Both the position numbers and the translations under genes were made by a program. Shown in pieces: positions 33,285 through 41,356 of a DNA stretch of 64,000 nt. Every line of letters begins with the position of its first letter. Position 1 is the stretch's first letter. Source of the stretch: Pseudomonas asturiensis (lineage in GTDB: Bacteria; Pseudomonadota; Gammaproteobacteria; Pseudomonadales; Pseudomonadaceae); NCBI RefSeq assembly GCF_900143095.1, contig NZ_FRDA01000013.1, forward strand, positions 1-64,000. The letters are read 5' to 3'. Under the pieces are notes generated by a model. The model did no database searches. It saw only the letters and a program-made list of their open reading frames with translations, and was not told where the DNA came from.

Positions 33285-34058
33285 ATGACTATGAACCTGA
33301 ACAACAAAATCCTCGTCGTAACCGGCGTGTCCTCCGGCATCGGTGCTGAGCTTGCCCGTCTGGCGCGCTTTCAGGGCGCCAGGGTCATCGGCGTCGACCG
33401 CCACGAACCGCAATTGACGCTGGACAGCTTCTATCAGGCCGATCTCGGCGATCCCGACAGCATCAATGCATTGGTCGGGCAATTGCCCGGGCAGATCGAC
33501 GGGCTGTGCAACATTGCGGGTGTGCCGGGAACGGCGCCGGTCGAGACAGTGGCCAGAGTCAACTACCTGGGCCTGCGTCACCTGACTCAGCGCCTGCTGC
33601 CTCGCATCGTAGCCGGGGGCAGCATCGTCAATATCGCCTCGGTCCTCGGCGCGCAATGGCCGGAACGGCTTGAGCTGCACAAGGCGCTGGCCGCGACCGA
33701 GAGTTACAACGACGGGCTGCACTGGCTGGCGGCCAATCCGGTGGCGCAGGAAACCTGCTATCAGTACTTCAAGGAGGCGCTGATTGTCTGGACGTTCCAG
33801 CAATCGCAGGCCTGGTTTCGCGACCAGTCGGTCCGGGTCAATTGCGTGGCGCCGGGACCTGTGTTCACGCCCATTCTGGGGGATTTCGTCACGATGCTCG
33901 GTGAGGCGCGCGTGGCGCGGGACGGCCTGCGGATGAAGCGTCCGGCTCAGGCCGACGAAGTCGCCGAGGTGATTGCTTTTCTATGCTCCGACGCTTCGCG
34001 CTGGGTCAACGGCGTCAATCTGCCGGTGGATGGAGGGTTGGCGGCCACTTACGTGTAA
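33285..34058 (+). CDS. Short-chain dehydrogenase, coniferyl-alcohol-dehydrogenase-like
   Basis: 257 residues. The coenzyme motif TGVSSGIG is at about 13-20, followed by LCNIAGVPG (NAG variant), a Ser in IVNIASVLG and the catalytic YxxxK in YQYFKEAL. FVTMLGEARVARDGLRMKRPAQADEVAEVIAFL and the C-terminal WVNGVNLPVDGG are typical. The insertion QWPERLELHKALAATESYNDG matches CalA-type coniferyl alcohol dehydrogenases. It should oxidise a hydroxycinnamyl alcohol to the aldehyde, the substrate of the preceding dehydrogenase. It starts 53 bases after that gene. ATG 33291 is an alternative start. Confidence 0.8.
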   Translation: MTMNLNNKILVVTGVSSGIGAELARLARFQGARVIGVDRHEPQLTLDSFYQADLGDPDSINALVGQLPGQIDGLCNIAGVPGTAPVETVARVNYLGLRHLTQRLLPRIVAGGSIVNIASVLGAQWPERLELHKALAATESYNDGLHWLAANPVAQETCYQYFKEALIVWTFQQSQAWFRDQSVRVNCVAPGPVFTPILGDFVTMLGEARVARDGLRMKRPAQADEVAEVIAFLCSDASRWVNGVNLPVDGGLAATYV

Positions 34059-34078
34059 TACGATCAGATGAAGTAACT

Positions 34079-34102
34079 CCGACGGCACGGCCGTGCTGTC
34101 GG
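34079..34102 (+). terminator. Hairpin between SDR and SphA genes
   Basis: CCGAC-G-GCACGG pairs with CCGTGC-T-GTCGG. Only a short T stretch follows, so it may be a partial terminator or an mRNA stabiliser that sets different levels for the two genes. Confidence 0.45.
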
Positions 34103-34109
34103 GGCTTTG

Positions 34110-34133
34110 AAAACAACAATAAAAAACCAAAGG
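34110..34133 (+). promoter_or_regulatory. CA motif (Hfq/Crc-type) before the SphA-like gene
   Basis: AAAACAACAATAAAAAAC followed by the AAAGGA ribosome site, about 15-30 bases before ATG 34143. Multiple AAnAAnAA registers make it a strong Hfq/Crc candidate. Confidence 0.7.
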
Positions 34134-34142
34134 AATCACAAG

Positions 34143-35090
34143 ATGCAGAAGTCTATCTTGCGCACCGTCGTGGCCACGTCAATCGTTGCCTTGTCCTCAA
34201 CCGCTCATGCTTATGACTTGCCAGGCCTCAATCTGGGCAATACCAGTTTCTACGACGGCTCCCCCGCGCCAGCGGGGCCGGGCTGGTATGTGGAGGAGTA
34301 CCTGAACTTCGCTCGCGCCAATCGGTTTAACGACGTCAATGGCGACAAACTGCAGTTGCCGAAGCAGGAAGTCGAGGTGCTGGCCGTCACCACTCAGCTC
34401 ATCTACGTTGCGCCGCCGCTGGCCAATGGTGCCATGCCGGGGATTACGGCGATCAATACGTCATTGGCGCACGTTGATGTCGATGACGGTCTGGGCAACA
34501 CCGCCCTCAGTTCGCGAGCCGGTTTCGGCGACCTGATCATCGGTCCTTTTCTGCAACTGCCGACGCTTACCAACGCCGACGGCAGCCCATTGCTGACACA
34601 AAGAGTCGAAGCCGACATCGCGATTCCGGTGGGCTCCTATGACCGAAATCGCTCGATCAACCCTGGCAGCAATTTCTGGTCGTTCAACCCTTACTACGCC
34701 GCGACCTACTGGTTCTCGCCGAAATGGTCGGCCAGCGGACGCTTCATGTACCTGTGGAACAGCAAGAACAACGATCCGCAGGCGGCGTTCGGCAATGTCT
34801 CGGACACCCAGGCCGGCCAGGCGCTGCATGCCAACCTGACCGTGCAGTATGCGGTCAGCGAGCAGCTCTCGGTGGGGCTCAACGGTTACTGGCTCAAGCA
34901 GTTCACCGACACCCAGGTGGATGGGCACGATGTCAGCGGACGTAAGGAAAAGGTCTGGGCCATCGGGCCGGGTGTGCTTTATGCCTTCAACAAGGAGAAC
35001 GTGCTGACGGTCAACAGCTACTTCGAGCAAGGCGCTGAAAACCGTACGGAAGGGAACAAGGTGGTGCTCAATTTCCTGCACAAGCTGTAG
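34143..35090 (+). CDS. SphA-family outer-membrane aromatic transporter
   Basis: 315 residues. A signal peptide MQKSILRTVVATSIVALSSTAHA precedes a mature beta-barrel beginning YDLPGLNLGNTSFYDGSPAP, the signature of the SphA ('phenol degradation meta') family. Alternating aromatic strands such as FNPYYAATYWFSPKWSASGR, and EKVWAIGPGVLYAFNKEN near the end, fit a porin. The family carries hydrophobic aromatics across the outer membrane next to aromatic catabolic genes. AAAGGAATC lies before the ATG. It is third in the sigma54-controlled unit. Confidence 0.85.
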   Translation: MQKSILRTVVATSIVALSSTAHAYDLPGLNLGNTSFYDGSPAPAGPGWYVEEYLNFARANRFNDVNGDKLQLPKQEVEVLAVTTQLIYVAPPLANGAMPGITAINTSLAHVDVDDGLGNTALSSRAGFGDLIIGPFLQLPTLTNADGSPLLTQRVEADIAIPVGSYDRNRSINPGSNFWSFNPYYAATYWFSPKWSASGRFMYLWNSKNNDPQAAFGNVSDTQAGQALHANLTVQYAVSEQLSVGLNGYWLKQFTDTQVDGHDVSGRKEKVWAIGPGVLYAFNKENVLTVNSYFEQGAENRTEGNKVVLNFLHKL

Positions 35091-35094
35091 TCGC

Positions 35095-35160
35095 CTTCGC
35101 GAGCAGGCTCGCTCACACTCAGTCATGAACTGGCCGTGGGGGTGAGCTTGCTCACGAACA
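35095..35160. repeat. REP-like inverted repeat between convergent genes
   Basis: TTCGCGAGCAGGCTCGCTCAC and, after about 25 bases, GTGAGCTTGCTCACGAA. It resembles the GCGAGCAAGCTCGC-type repetitive extragenic palindromes of Pseudomonas. It lies between the SphA stop and the transporter stop and may end both transcripts. Confidence 0.65.
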
Positions 35161-35217
35161 CTGACGGTGACGCACTGAATCTCTTTGGGTGCAGACTGTT
35201 GCACGAGTGTGCGTTGT

Positions 35218-36426
35218 TCAGCTCGCTGTCTTGAACTTCACCACTCCAGCGGATCGGGACAACACCGTTATCGCCGCCAGTGCGGCAATGACCAGCCCCG
35301 GCGAGGTCGCCAGCAGCACACCGGCTGTCCCGGCCCCGGCACCGAGCAGTTGCCCCGCAGCCAGCGGACCTGCGACCGACCCCAGACGACCAATGGCGAC
35401 AGCAGCGCCAACGCCGGTTGCCCGCACGGCGGTCGGATACGAAGGTGGTGCCAGTGCGTACAGCACCAGTTGCGCAGCCATGACGAACACCCCGGCCGCG
35501 AAACCGGCCGCGGCCATCGGCACGATTCCGACTGAAAAGCCGACCCCGGCCAGTGCTGCCAGCAAACCTGCGTACACGAACAGCACGACCTTGATCCCGT
35601 TGCAACGATCCAGCAGCACACCGCCCAGCAATGAACCCAACGCGCCGCCGATGTTGAACAGCATCTGCACCATGCCTGCCTGGGGCTTGCTGAACCCCTG
35701 GCCAATCAGCAATGACGGCAGCCAGTTGAGCAGCATGTACATGACAGTCAGGGTGAAGAAATAGCCCAGCCACAAGGACAGGGTTGTTGTTGCACGGCCT
35801 TCGCCGAACAGCGCGCTGCTTGTGGAGTGGCGCACTTCGGCAGAGGACGTCTGCTGACGAAAGGCGTTGGACTCGGGCAGCAGCACAATCATGAGCGGCA
35901 CCACCAGCAACGGCACCAGGCCGCCGATGATGAAGGTGGTCTGCCAATGTTCGCTGGTGAACATCGCCACCACGGCAGCCAGTGCGCCCCCCAACGGAAC
36001 GCCGGAATACATGACACTGATCGCGACGCCCCGATGGCGCTCGCCGACCGCTTCAGCACAGAGCGCGATGAGATTGGGCAGGGCGGCACCCAGGCCCAGG
36101 CCGGTCATGAAGCGCACGGTCAGTAATCCGGAGAAGGTTTCGACATACGCGGTTGCCAGCGAGAAAACCCCGAACAGCAACACTGCGCTGATCAGGATTT
36201 TCTTGCGGCCGATACGATCGGCAATCCAGCCGCCGAAAAAAGCGCCGGGCAGCAGGCCGATGATGCCGGCACTGAATACCCAGCCCATCATCTTCGGATC
36301 CAGGGCGAACGTCTGACGCAGACCTGCAGCAGCAGTGCCGGCAGCCTGAAGGTCAAAGCCCTCGATAAGCGCAACGATAAAACACAAGACGATGGTCAGC
36401 GTCGAACGACGCAACGGACTGTTCAT
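35218..36426 (-). CDS. MFS aromatic acid:H+ symporter (AAHS family)
   Basis: 402 residues, twelve predicted helices. FIVALIEGFDLQAAGTAA (TM1) contains the Asp of the AAHS GFD motif. FFGGWIADRIGRKKILI is the loop 2-3 MFS motif, and the matching loop 8-9 copy is LLGGVLLDRCNGIKVVL. AAHS proteins import benzoate, hydroxybenzoates or hydroxyphenylpropionates. The start at MNSPLRRSTLT follows GAGG and a CA motif; the longer frame is rejected. It is divergent from the OprD porin, with which it likely forms an uptake route across both membranes. Confidence 0.9.
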   Translation of the reverse strand: MNSPLRRSTLTIVLCFIVALIEGFDLQAAGTAAAGLRQTFALDPKMMGWVFSAGIIGLLPGAFFGGWIADRIGRKKILISAVLLFGVFSLATAYVETFSGLLTVRFMTGLGLGAALPNLIALCAEAVGERHRGVAISVMYSGVPLGGALAAVVAMFTSEHWQTTFIIGGLVPLLVVPLMIVLLPESNAFRQQTSSAEVRHSTSSALFGEGRATTTLSLWLGYFFTLTVMYMLLNWLPSLLIGQGFSKPQAGMVQMLFNIGGALGSLLGGVLLDRCNGIKVVLFVYAGLLAALAGVGFSVGIVPMAAAGFAAGVFVMAAQLVLYALAPPSYPTAVRATGVGAAVAIGRLGSVAGPLAAGQLLGAGAGTAGVLLATSPGLVIAALAAITVLSRSAGVVKFKTAS

Positions 36427-36438
36427 GGTGAGCCTCAC

Positions 36439-36453
36439 TGTTGTTTTTGTTGT
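36439..36453 (-). promoter_or_regulatory. CA motif (Hfq/Crc-type) before the MFS gene
   Basis: On the minus strand ACAACAAAAACAACA, 12 bases before ATG 36426 and next to its ribosome site. Confidence 0.65.
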
Positions 36454-36755
36454 GGTCAGCAGTCTGACGCTCACCCGTTTATCGAGTGACGCGTCAGGTG
36501 AAGATTAAGGTAACAAAAATAACTAAAAAATGAATACGGCCGATTTTATCGCCGTTAATAGCGTTTATCTTATAAAAAACAGCAGGTTGAAGCAGGTATC
36601 TGTCAGGTCTGGATAAATAGTTAATAATATTAATGTTCGATTATCGGTCATTGATGATTGACGATTGCCAGAAATCTTTCAATTCTCCCTGTGCGGCCTG
36701 CCAGTGATGCGCTGGGCCGACGTCGAAAAACAACAACAATAAGTGGACATCGAAC
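36454..36755. other. A+T-rich divergent promoter region
   Basis: The region between the MFS and OprD genes holds no gene. It is markedly A+T-rich, with TATAAA near 36570 and the perfect palindrome TTAAT-AAT-ATTAA at 36621-36633, a likely regulator site. The regulator is not evident from the sequence. Confidence 0.5.
36726..36743 (+). promoter_or_regulatory. CA motif (Hfq/Crc-type) before the OprD porin
   Basis: AAAAACAACAACAATAAG ends 12 bases before ATG 36756 and overlaps the weak ribosome site. It is the most perfect AAnAAnAA run in the window. Confidence 0.75.
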
Positions 36756-38078
36756 ATGCCAAATCTTCCCAGGGACGCTGTCAGGGCGGTATCTGTTTCA
36801 TCTTCTTGCGGCAAAAAACGCAACCTGTTGCTCGGGCTGCTGGGTGTCAGCGTGCTGCCCGGTCCGCTGCTGGCCGAGGGTTTGCTGGACGACAGCCATG
36901 GCACGCTGACGTTGCGCAACTACTACATGGACCGTGATTACAAGGACGACGGCGCGAAAACCGCAGCGCGGGAGTGGGCGCAGGGCTTCATGATGAACGT
37001 GGAGTCCGGTTTTACCCCCGGCAAGCTGGGCTTCGGCCTGGATGCGCGCGGCCTGGTCGGCGTGAAGCTCGACTCTTCGCCAGATCGCAGTGGCACTGAG
37101 TTATTGCCGGTGTCGGCGAGCGATGGACGCGCAGCCGATGAATACTCGCGCCTGGCGCTGACCGGCAAGATGCGATTCAGCCAGACCACGATCAAGACCG
37201 GCGATGTCTCGATCTTTCTGCCGTTCGCATTCGCCAGCCCATCTCGCCTGCTGCCCCAGACATTCCGAGGCACGACCTTGTCCTCTAAGGAGCTGGAAGG
37301 CTTGACGTTCAATGCGGGCTATATCGATCGGGTCAACAAGCGCGATTCCACCAACTACCAGGCCATCAGCATCGCCTCGCCGAACAGACGATTCAACGGC
37401 GCGGCAACGTCATCGCACATGGCCTACGCCGGTGGCGATTACGAGGTCAGCAAAGCACTCAGTCTGCGCGCTTATCACGCCGAGGTGGACGACCTGTATA
37501 CCCAGAACACGCTGGCGTTGCTGCACAAACTGCCGGTTGGGGATGGCGTCGTCACCACCGACCTGCGCAGTTTCTTCAGTCAGGACACGGGCAGCGCCAA
37601 GGCCGGCGAGGTGGACAACCAGAACCTGTCGGCGCTGGTGGGTTACAGACTGGGAGGGCACAGCGTGAGTCTGGGGTACATGCACTCGAGTGGCGACACG
37701 GCGACGCCTTACGTGTCCGGCACCGAGTTGATGGGGCTCAGCGAGCTGACCATGAGTTCGGACTTTCTCAACGCCAAGGAGCACACCTGGCAAGCCATCT
37801 ACGACTACGATTTTACCGCCGTCGGCATCGTGGGCCTGCGTAGCCGCTTGCGCTACGTGCGAGGCGACAACATTGAACTGGCCGCCTTCAACGCCGATGA
37901 CCGCAAGGAGCGTGAGTTTCAGATGGAGTTGGGTTACGTGATTCAGAGCGGGCCGTTGAAGAACGTGAGCCTGCTGGCACGAAAGTCGATTTATCGGAAC
38001 GATTTTCCGACAGGTGCCGCGTTCCGCGACGAGAACCAGACGCGCTTTATCGTGCAGTACGCGTTGCCGCTCTGGTAA
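36756..38078 (+). CDS. OprD-family outer-membrane porin
   Basis: 440 residues, the usual OprD/Opd length (18-stranded barrel). A long basic N-region and hydrophobic core NLLLGLLGVSVLPGPLLA form the signal peptide. The mature protein begins EGLLDDSHGTLTLRNYYMDRDY, the family hallmark, followed by AREWAQGFMMNVESGFTPGKLGFGLDA. It ends FIVQYALPLW, a typical barrel terminus with a C-terminal aromatic residue. Opd porins of the OpdK/VanP group take up vanillate and related aromatic acids. Position between an AAHS transporter and the ferulate genes supports such a substrate. Confidence 0.93.
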   Translation: MPNLPRDAVRAVSVSSSCGKKRNLLLGLLGVSVLPGPLLAEGLLDDSHGTLTLRNYYMDRDYKDDGAKTAAREWAQGFMMNVESGFTPGKLGFGLDARGLVGVKLDSSPDRSGTELLPVSASDGRAADEYSRLALTGKMRFSQTTIKTGDVSIFLPFAFASPSRLLPQTFRGTTLSSKELEGLTFNAGYIDRVNKRDSTNYQAISIASPNRRFNGAATSSHMAYAGGDYEVSKALSLRAYHAEVDDLYTQNTLALLHKLPVGDGVVTTDLRSFFSQDTGSAKAGEVDNQNLSALVGYRLGGHSVSLGYMHSSGDTATPYVSGTELMGLSELTMSSDFLNAKEHTWQAIYDYDFTAVGIVGLRSRLRYVRGDNIELAAFNADDRKEREFQMELGYVIQSGPLKNVSLLARKSIYRNDFPTGAAFRDENQTRFIVQYALPLW

Positions 38079-38129
38079 TTGCGTGCAGGCCCGCCGACGC
38101 CCCGTGGTGGGTGTTCGGCGCGTCTGTGG

Positions 38130-38618
38130 TCAGGCCTGATAGACCTTCTTGAGCAAGCGCAGCAGCTCCTCGCGCTCTTGACTGTCGAGTGCCGAGGTAG
38201 AGTCCAGGTCGCTTTCGGCGGCGATCTGTTTCAGCTCCTTGAGCAGGGTTTCGCCAGTCTTGCTGAGAAAAATCCCGTACGACCGTTTGTCTGGTTTACA
38301 CCGCAGACGAACAGCGAGCGCTCGGCTTTCCAGCTTGTTGAGCAGTGGAACGACCTGTGGCGGTTCGATCGCCAGCGCTTTGGCCAGATCGGCCTGCATC
38401 AGGCCTGGGTTCTGATCGATGATCGCCAGTGCCGAAAATTGCGCTGGGCGCAGATCATGAGCGGAGAGACGAGCGATCAGGTTCTGGAACAGTTTGAGCT
38501 GTGCCCGGCGCATGGCGTAACCGATCAGATCGTCCAGTGCGGAGTCCATGGGCAACGACGCCTCGGCGGCCTGTGCGGGGGCAGGGCAGACGTCAGCGAT
38601 GTCGGATGGCTTGGCCAT
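38130..38618 (-). CDS. MarR-family regulator of the ferulate operon
   Basis: 162 residues. The winged helix-turn-helix (about 60-125) contains LRPAQFSALAIIDQNPGLMQ, then ALAIEPPQVVPLLNKLESRAL and the wing RSYGIFLSKTG. The start at MAKPSDIADV is supported by AAGGAC upstream. It is divergent from ech. MarR proteins beside hydroxycinnamate genes (FerR, FerC, CouR types) repress until feruloyl- or coumaroyl-CoA binds, and the same is inferred here. Confidence 0.88.
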   Translation of the reverse strand: MAKPSDIADVCPAPAQAAEASLPMDSALDDLIGYAMRRAQLKLFQNLIARLSAHDLRPAQFSALAIIDQNPGLMQADLAKALAIEPPQVVPLLNKLESRALAVRLRCKPDKRSYGIFLSKTGETLLKELKQIAAESDLDSTSALDSQEREELLRLLKKVYQA

Positions 38619-38742
38619 TGAAAATCCAGTCCTTTTGGGTGATTGAGCTATAGCCCGGCAGTGTGCCGGTGTTCGTGAATGAAGGCTATGGGGCATTCAC
38701 GACTGTGACCAGCATATCCGAGTGACGTGCCAAAAATTTAAT

Positions 38743-38790
38743 TAATATGAATAATGGTTAATTGACATAACTATATTTGCGGTTTAGGTT
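38743..38790 (+). promoter_or_regulatory. ech promoter and likely MarR operator
   Basis: TTGACA (38762-38767) and TAGGTT (38785-38790) with a 17-base spacer form a plausible sigma70 promoter. Just upstream is an A+T-rich partly symmetric block with two TTAATT elements (about 38741-38763), the likely operator. Confidence 0.55.
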
Positions 38791-38807
38791 TGAGTCATCT
38801 TCCAGTC

Positions 38808-38818
38808 AATAACAAGAG
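38808..38818 (+). promoter_or_regulatory. CA motif (Hfq/Crc-type) before ech
   Basis: AATAACAAGAG, ending ten bases before the ech ATG and overlapping its ribosome site (AAGAGAG). Confidence 0.5.
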
Positions 38819-38827
38819 AGCATCGCC

Positions 38828-39658
38828 ATGAGCACTTACGAAGGCCGCTGGTCAACCGTCAAGGTCGAAATCGAGCAGGGTATCGCCTGGGTCATTCTCA
38901 ATCGCCCTGAAAAACGCAATGCCATGAGCCCGACCCTGAACAGGGAAATGATCGACGTGCTGGAAACCCTCGAACAGGACCCGGATGCTGGCGTGCTGGT
39001 GCTGACCGGCGCTGGCGAAGCGTGGACAGCTGGCATGGACCTCAAGGAGTATTTCCGCGAAGTGGATGCCGGGCCGGAAATCCTCCAGGAGAAGATCCGC
39101 CGTGAAGCGTCCCAATGGCAATGGAAGCTGCTGCGTATGTACGCCAAGCCCACCATCGCCATGGTCAACGGTTGGTGCTTTGGCGGTGGTTTCAGCCCGC
39201 TGGTGGCGTGTGACCTGGCTATCTGCGCCGACGAAGCCACCTTCGGCCTGTCGGAAATCAACTGGGGCATCCCGCCGGGCAACCTCGTCAGCAAGGCCAT
39301 GGCCGACACCGTGGGCCATCGTCAGTCGCTTTACTACATCATGACCGGCAAGACCTTCGACGGTCGCAAGGCAGCGGAAATGGGCCTGGTCAACGAAAGC
39401 GTGCCGTTGGCGCAACTGCGTCAGGTGACCATCGATCTGGCGCTCAACCTGCTGGAAAAGAACCCGGTCGTGCTACGCGCCGCCAAACACGGCTTCAAGC
39501 GATGCCGCGAACTGACCTGGGAGCAAAACGAGGATTACCTGTACGCCAAGCTCGATCAGTCGCGCCTGCTGGACAAAGAAGGCGGCCGCGAGCAGGGCAT
39601 GAAACAGTTCCTCGACGACAAGAGCATCAAGCCAGGCCTGCAAGCCTACAAGCGCTGA
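38828..39658 (+). CDS. ech: Feruloyl-CoA (p-hydroxycinnamoyl-CoA) hydratase/lyase
   Basis: 276 residues of the crotonase superfamily. It hydrates feruloyl-CoA and cleaves it to vanillin and acetyl-CoA. VEIEQGIAWVILNRPEKRNAM opens the fold. The oxyanion-hole elements are AWTAGMDLKEYF and NGWCFGGGFSPLVACDLAI. FGLSEINWGIPPGNLVSKAM carries the catalytic Glu conserved in this enzyme (Glu143-type). The C-terminal EQNEDYLYAKLDQSRLLDKEGGR is diagnostic of Ech/FerB/HCHL. It is the first gene of the ferulate operon. Confidence 0.96.
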   Translation: MSTYEGRWSTVKVEIEQGIAWVILNRPEKRNAMSPTLNREMIDVLETLEQDPDAGVLVLTGAGEAWTAGMDLKEYFREVDAGPEILQEKIRREASQWQWKLLRMYAKPTIAMVNGWCFGGGFSPLVACDLAICADEATFGLSEINWGIPPGNLVSKAMADTVGHRQSLYYIMTGKTFDGRKAAEMGLVNESVPLAQLRQVTIDLALNLLEKNPVVLRAAKHGFKRCRELTWEQNEDYLYAKLDQSRLLDKEGGREQGMKQFLDDKSIKPGLQAYKR

Positions 39659-39732
39659 CGTGTTTGCGGCATGGCTGGCTATGCCGCAAAGCGTGAGAGC
39701 GCTACTGTAAACATACGCTGCACTGCATTCCG

Positions 39733-39747
39733 ACAAAGACAATAAAG
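39733..39747 (+). promoter_or_regulatory. CA motif (Hfq/Crc-type) before vdh
   Basis: ACAAAGACAATAAAG directly precedes the AGAGGAA ribosome site of vdh. Confidence 0.5.
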
Positions 39748-39757
39748 AGGAATCACC

Positions 39758-41206
39758 ATGCTGGACGTGCCCCTGCTGATCGGCGGCCAGTCGTGCCCTG
39801 CGCGTGACGGCCGGACCTTTGAACGCCGTAACCCGGTGACTGGCGAAGTCGTGTCCCGCGTTGCTGCCGCCACCCTTGAAGACGCCGATGCCGCGGTTGC
39901 AGCGGCTCAGGCAGCATTTCCCGCCTGGGCCGCGATGGCACCTGGCGAACGCCGCGCACGCCTGATGCAGGCGGCCGAGCAACTGCAGGCGCGCAGCGGC
40001 GAATTCATTGCGGCTGCCGGCGAGACCGGCGCCATGGCCAACTGGTATGGATTCAATGTGCAACTGGCAGCGAACATGCTGCGCGAAGCGGCATCGATGA
40101 CCACCCAGATCAATGGCGAAATCATTCCATCCAACGTGCCCGGCAGCTTTGCCATGGCGCTGCGTCAGCCCTGCGGCGTGGTGCTGGGCATTGCGCCCTG
40201 GAACGCGCCGGTGATTCTCGCCACACGCGCCATCGCCATGCCGCTGGCCTGTGGCAATACCGTTGTGCTCAAGGCCTCCGAGCTCAGTCCGGCCGTGCAT
40301 CGTCTGATCGGTCAGGTGCTGCAGGATGCAGGGTTGGGCGATGGTGTGGTCAATGTGATCAGCAACGCACCTGCCGATGCCCCGGCCATTGTCGAGCGAT
40401 TGATCGCCAATCCGGCAGTGCGCCGGGTCAATTTCACAGGTTCCACCCACGTCGGACGCATCGTCGGCGAGCTCTCGGCTCGCCATCTGAAGCCGGCGCT
40501 GCTGGAGCTGGGCGGCAAGGCACCGTTTCTGGTGCTGGATGACGCGGACCTGGACGCTGCCGTCGAGGCCGCCGCGTTCGGGGCCTTCTTCAATCAGGGC
40601 CAGATTTGCATGTCCACCGAACGTCTGATCGTCGACCGGAAAGTGGCGGACGCCTTTGTTGCCAAGCTGACGGCGAAGATCCAGACCCTGCGCGCAGGCC
40701 ATCCCGACGACAGCGATTCGGTACTCGGTTCTCTGGTCGATGTCGGCGCTGGCACGCGCATCAAGGCGTTGATCGACGACGCAGTCAGCCACGGCGCGAC
40801 CCTGGTGGCGGGCGGGCAGTTGCAGGGCAGCATCCTGCAACCCACCTTGCTCGACGGCGTCACCGACAGCATGCGCCTGTATCGCGAAGAGTCCTTCGGA
40901 CCTGTCGCGGTGCTGATTCGCGGGGAGGGCGACGAGGAACTGCTGCGTTTGGCCAACGATTCGGAGTTCGGCTTGTCTGCGGCGATCTTCAGTCGTGACA
41001 CCGGCCGCGCCCTGGCGCTGGCGCAGCGCGTCGAATCAGGCATCTGCCACATCAACGGACCCACTGTTCACGACGAGGCGCAAATGCCCTTCGGCGGGGT
41101 CAAGTCCAGCGGATATGGCAGCTTTGGTGGCAAGGCCTCGATCGAGCATTTCACCCAGTTGCGTTGGGTGACGTTGCAGAACGGGCCACGGCACTACCCG
41201 ATCTGA
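39758..41206 (+). CDS. vdh: Vanillin dehydrogenase
   Basis: 482 residues, aldehyde dehydrogenase family. It oxidises vanillin (and p-hydroxybenzaldehyde) to the acid with NAD+. VVLGIAPWNAPVILATRAIA, VNFTGSTHVGRIVGE, the general-base Glu in LLELGGKAP (about 249) and the catalytic Cys in GQICMSTE (about 283) are present. The C-terminus HINGPTVHDEAQMPFGGVKSSGYG is the Vdh signature. It lies 99 bases after ech. No vanillate O-demethylase (vanAB) is in the window, so the next step is encoded elsewhere. Confidence 0.95.
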   Translation: MLDVPLLIGGQSCPARDGRTFERRNPVTGEVVSRVAAATLEDADAAVAAAQAAFPAWAAMAPGERRARLMQAAEQLQARSGEFIAAAGETGAMANWYGFNVQLAANMLREAASMTTQINGEIIPSNVPGSFAMALRQPCGVVLGIAPWNAPVILATRAIAMPLACGNTVVLKASELSPAVHRLIGQVLQDAGLGDGVVNVISNAPADAPAIVERLIANPAVRRVNFTGSTHVGRIVGELSARHLKPALLELGGKAPFLVLDDADLDAAVEAAAFGAFFNQGQICMSTERLIVDRKVADAFVAKLTAKIQTLRAGHPDDSDSVLGSLVDVGAGTRIKALIDDAVSHGATLVAGGQLQGSILQPTLLDGVTDSMRLYREESFGPVAVLIRGEGDEELLRLANDSEFGLSAAIFSRDTGRALALAQRVESGICHINGPTVHDEAQMPFGGVKSSGYGSFGGKASIEHFTQLRWVTLQNGPRHYPI

Positions 41207-41262
41207 ACCCGTTCAGGTTGATACAGGCGTCCCTGAGAAAGGGCGCCGCTGATCAGCCAGGC

Positions 41263-41276
41263 ATAACAATAACAAG
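41263..41276 (+). promoter_or_regulatory. CA motif upstream of fcs
   Basis: ATAACAATAACAAGG, about 80 bases before the chosen fcs GTG, so further from the start than the other motifs. No in-frame start codon lies nearer. Confidence 0.35.
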
Positions 41277-41356
41277 GCCGCAGCCAGTCGCTGCCACGCT
41301 CACCACGAACCGCCGTGCGCCGTTCGGTGTGCGCGTGCCTTGACGGAGAGACGCTC

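Noticed and set aside
39473..40840. 455-codon open frame on the minus strand
   Set aside because: It is antisense to ech and vdh, both of which are full-length with all catalytic motifs.
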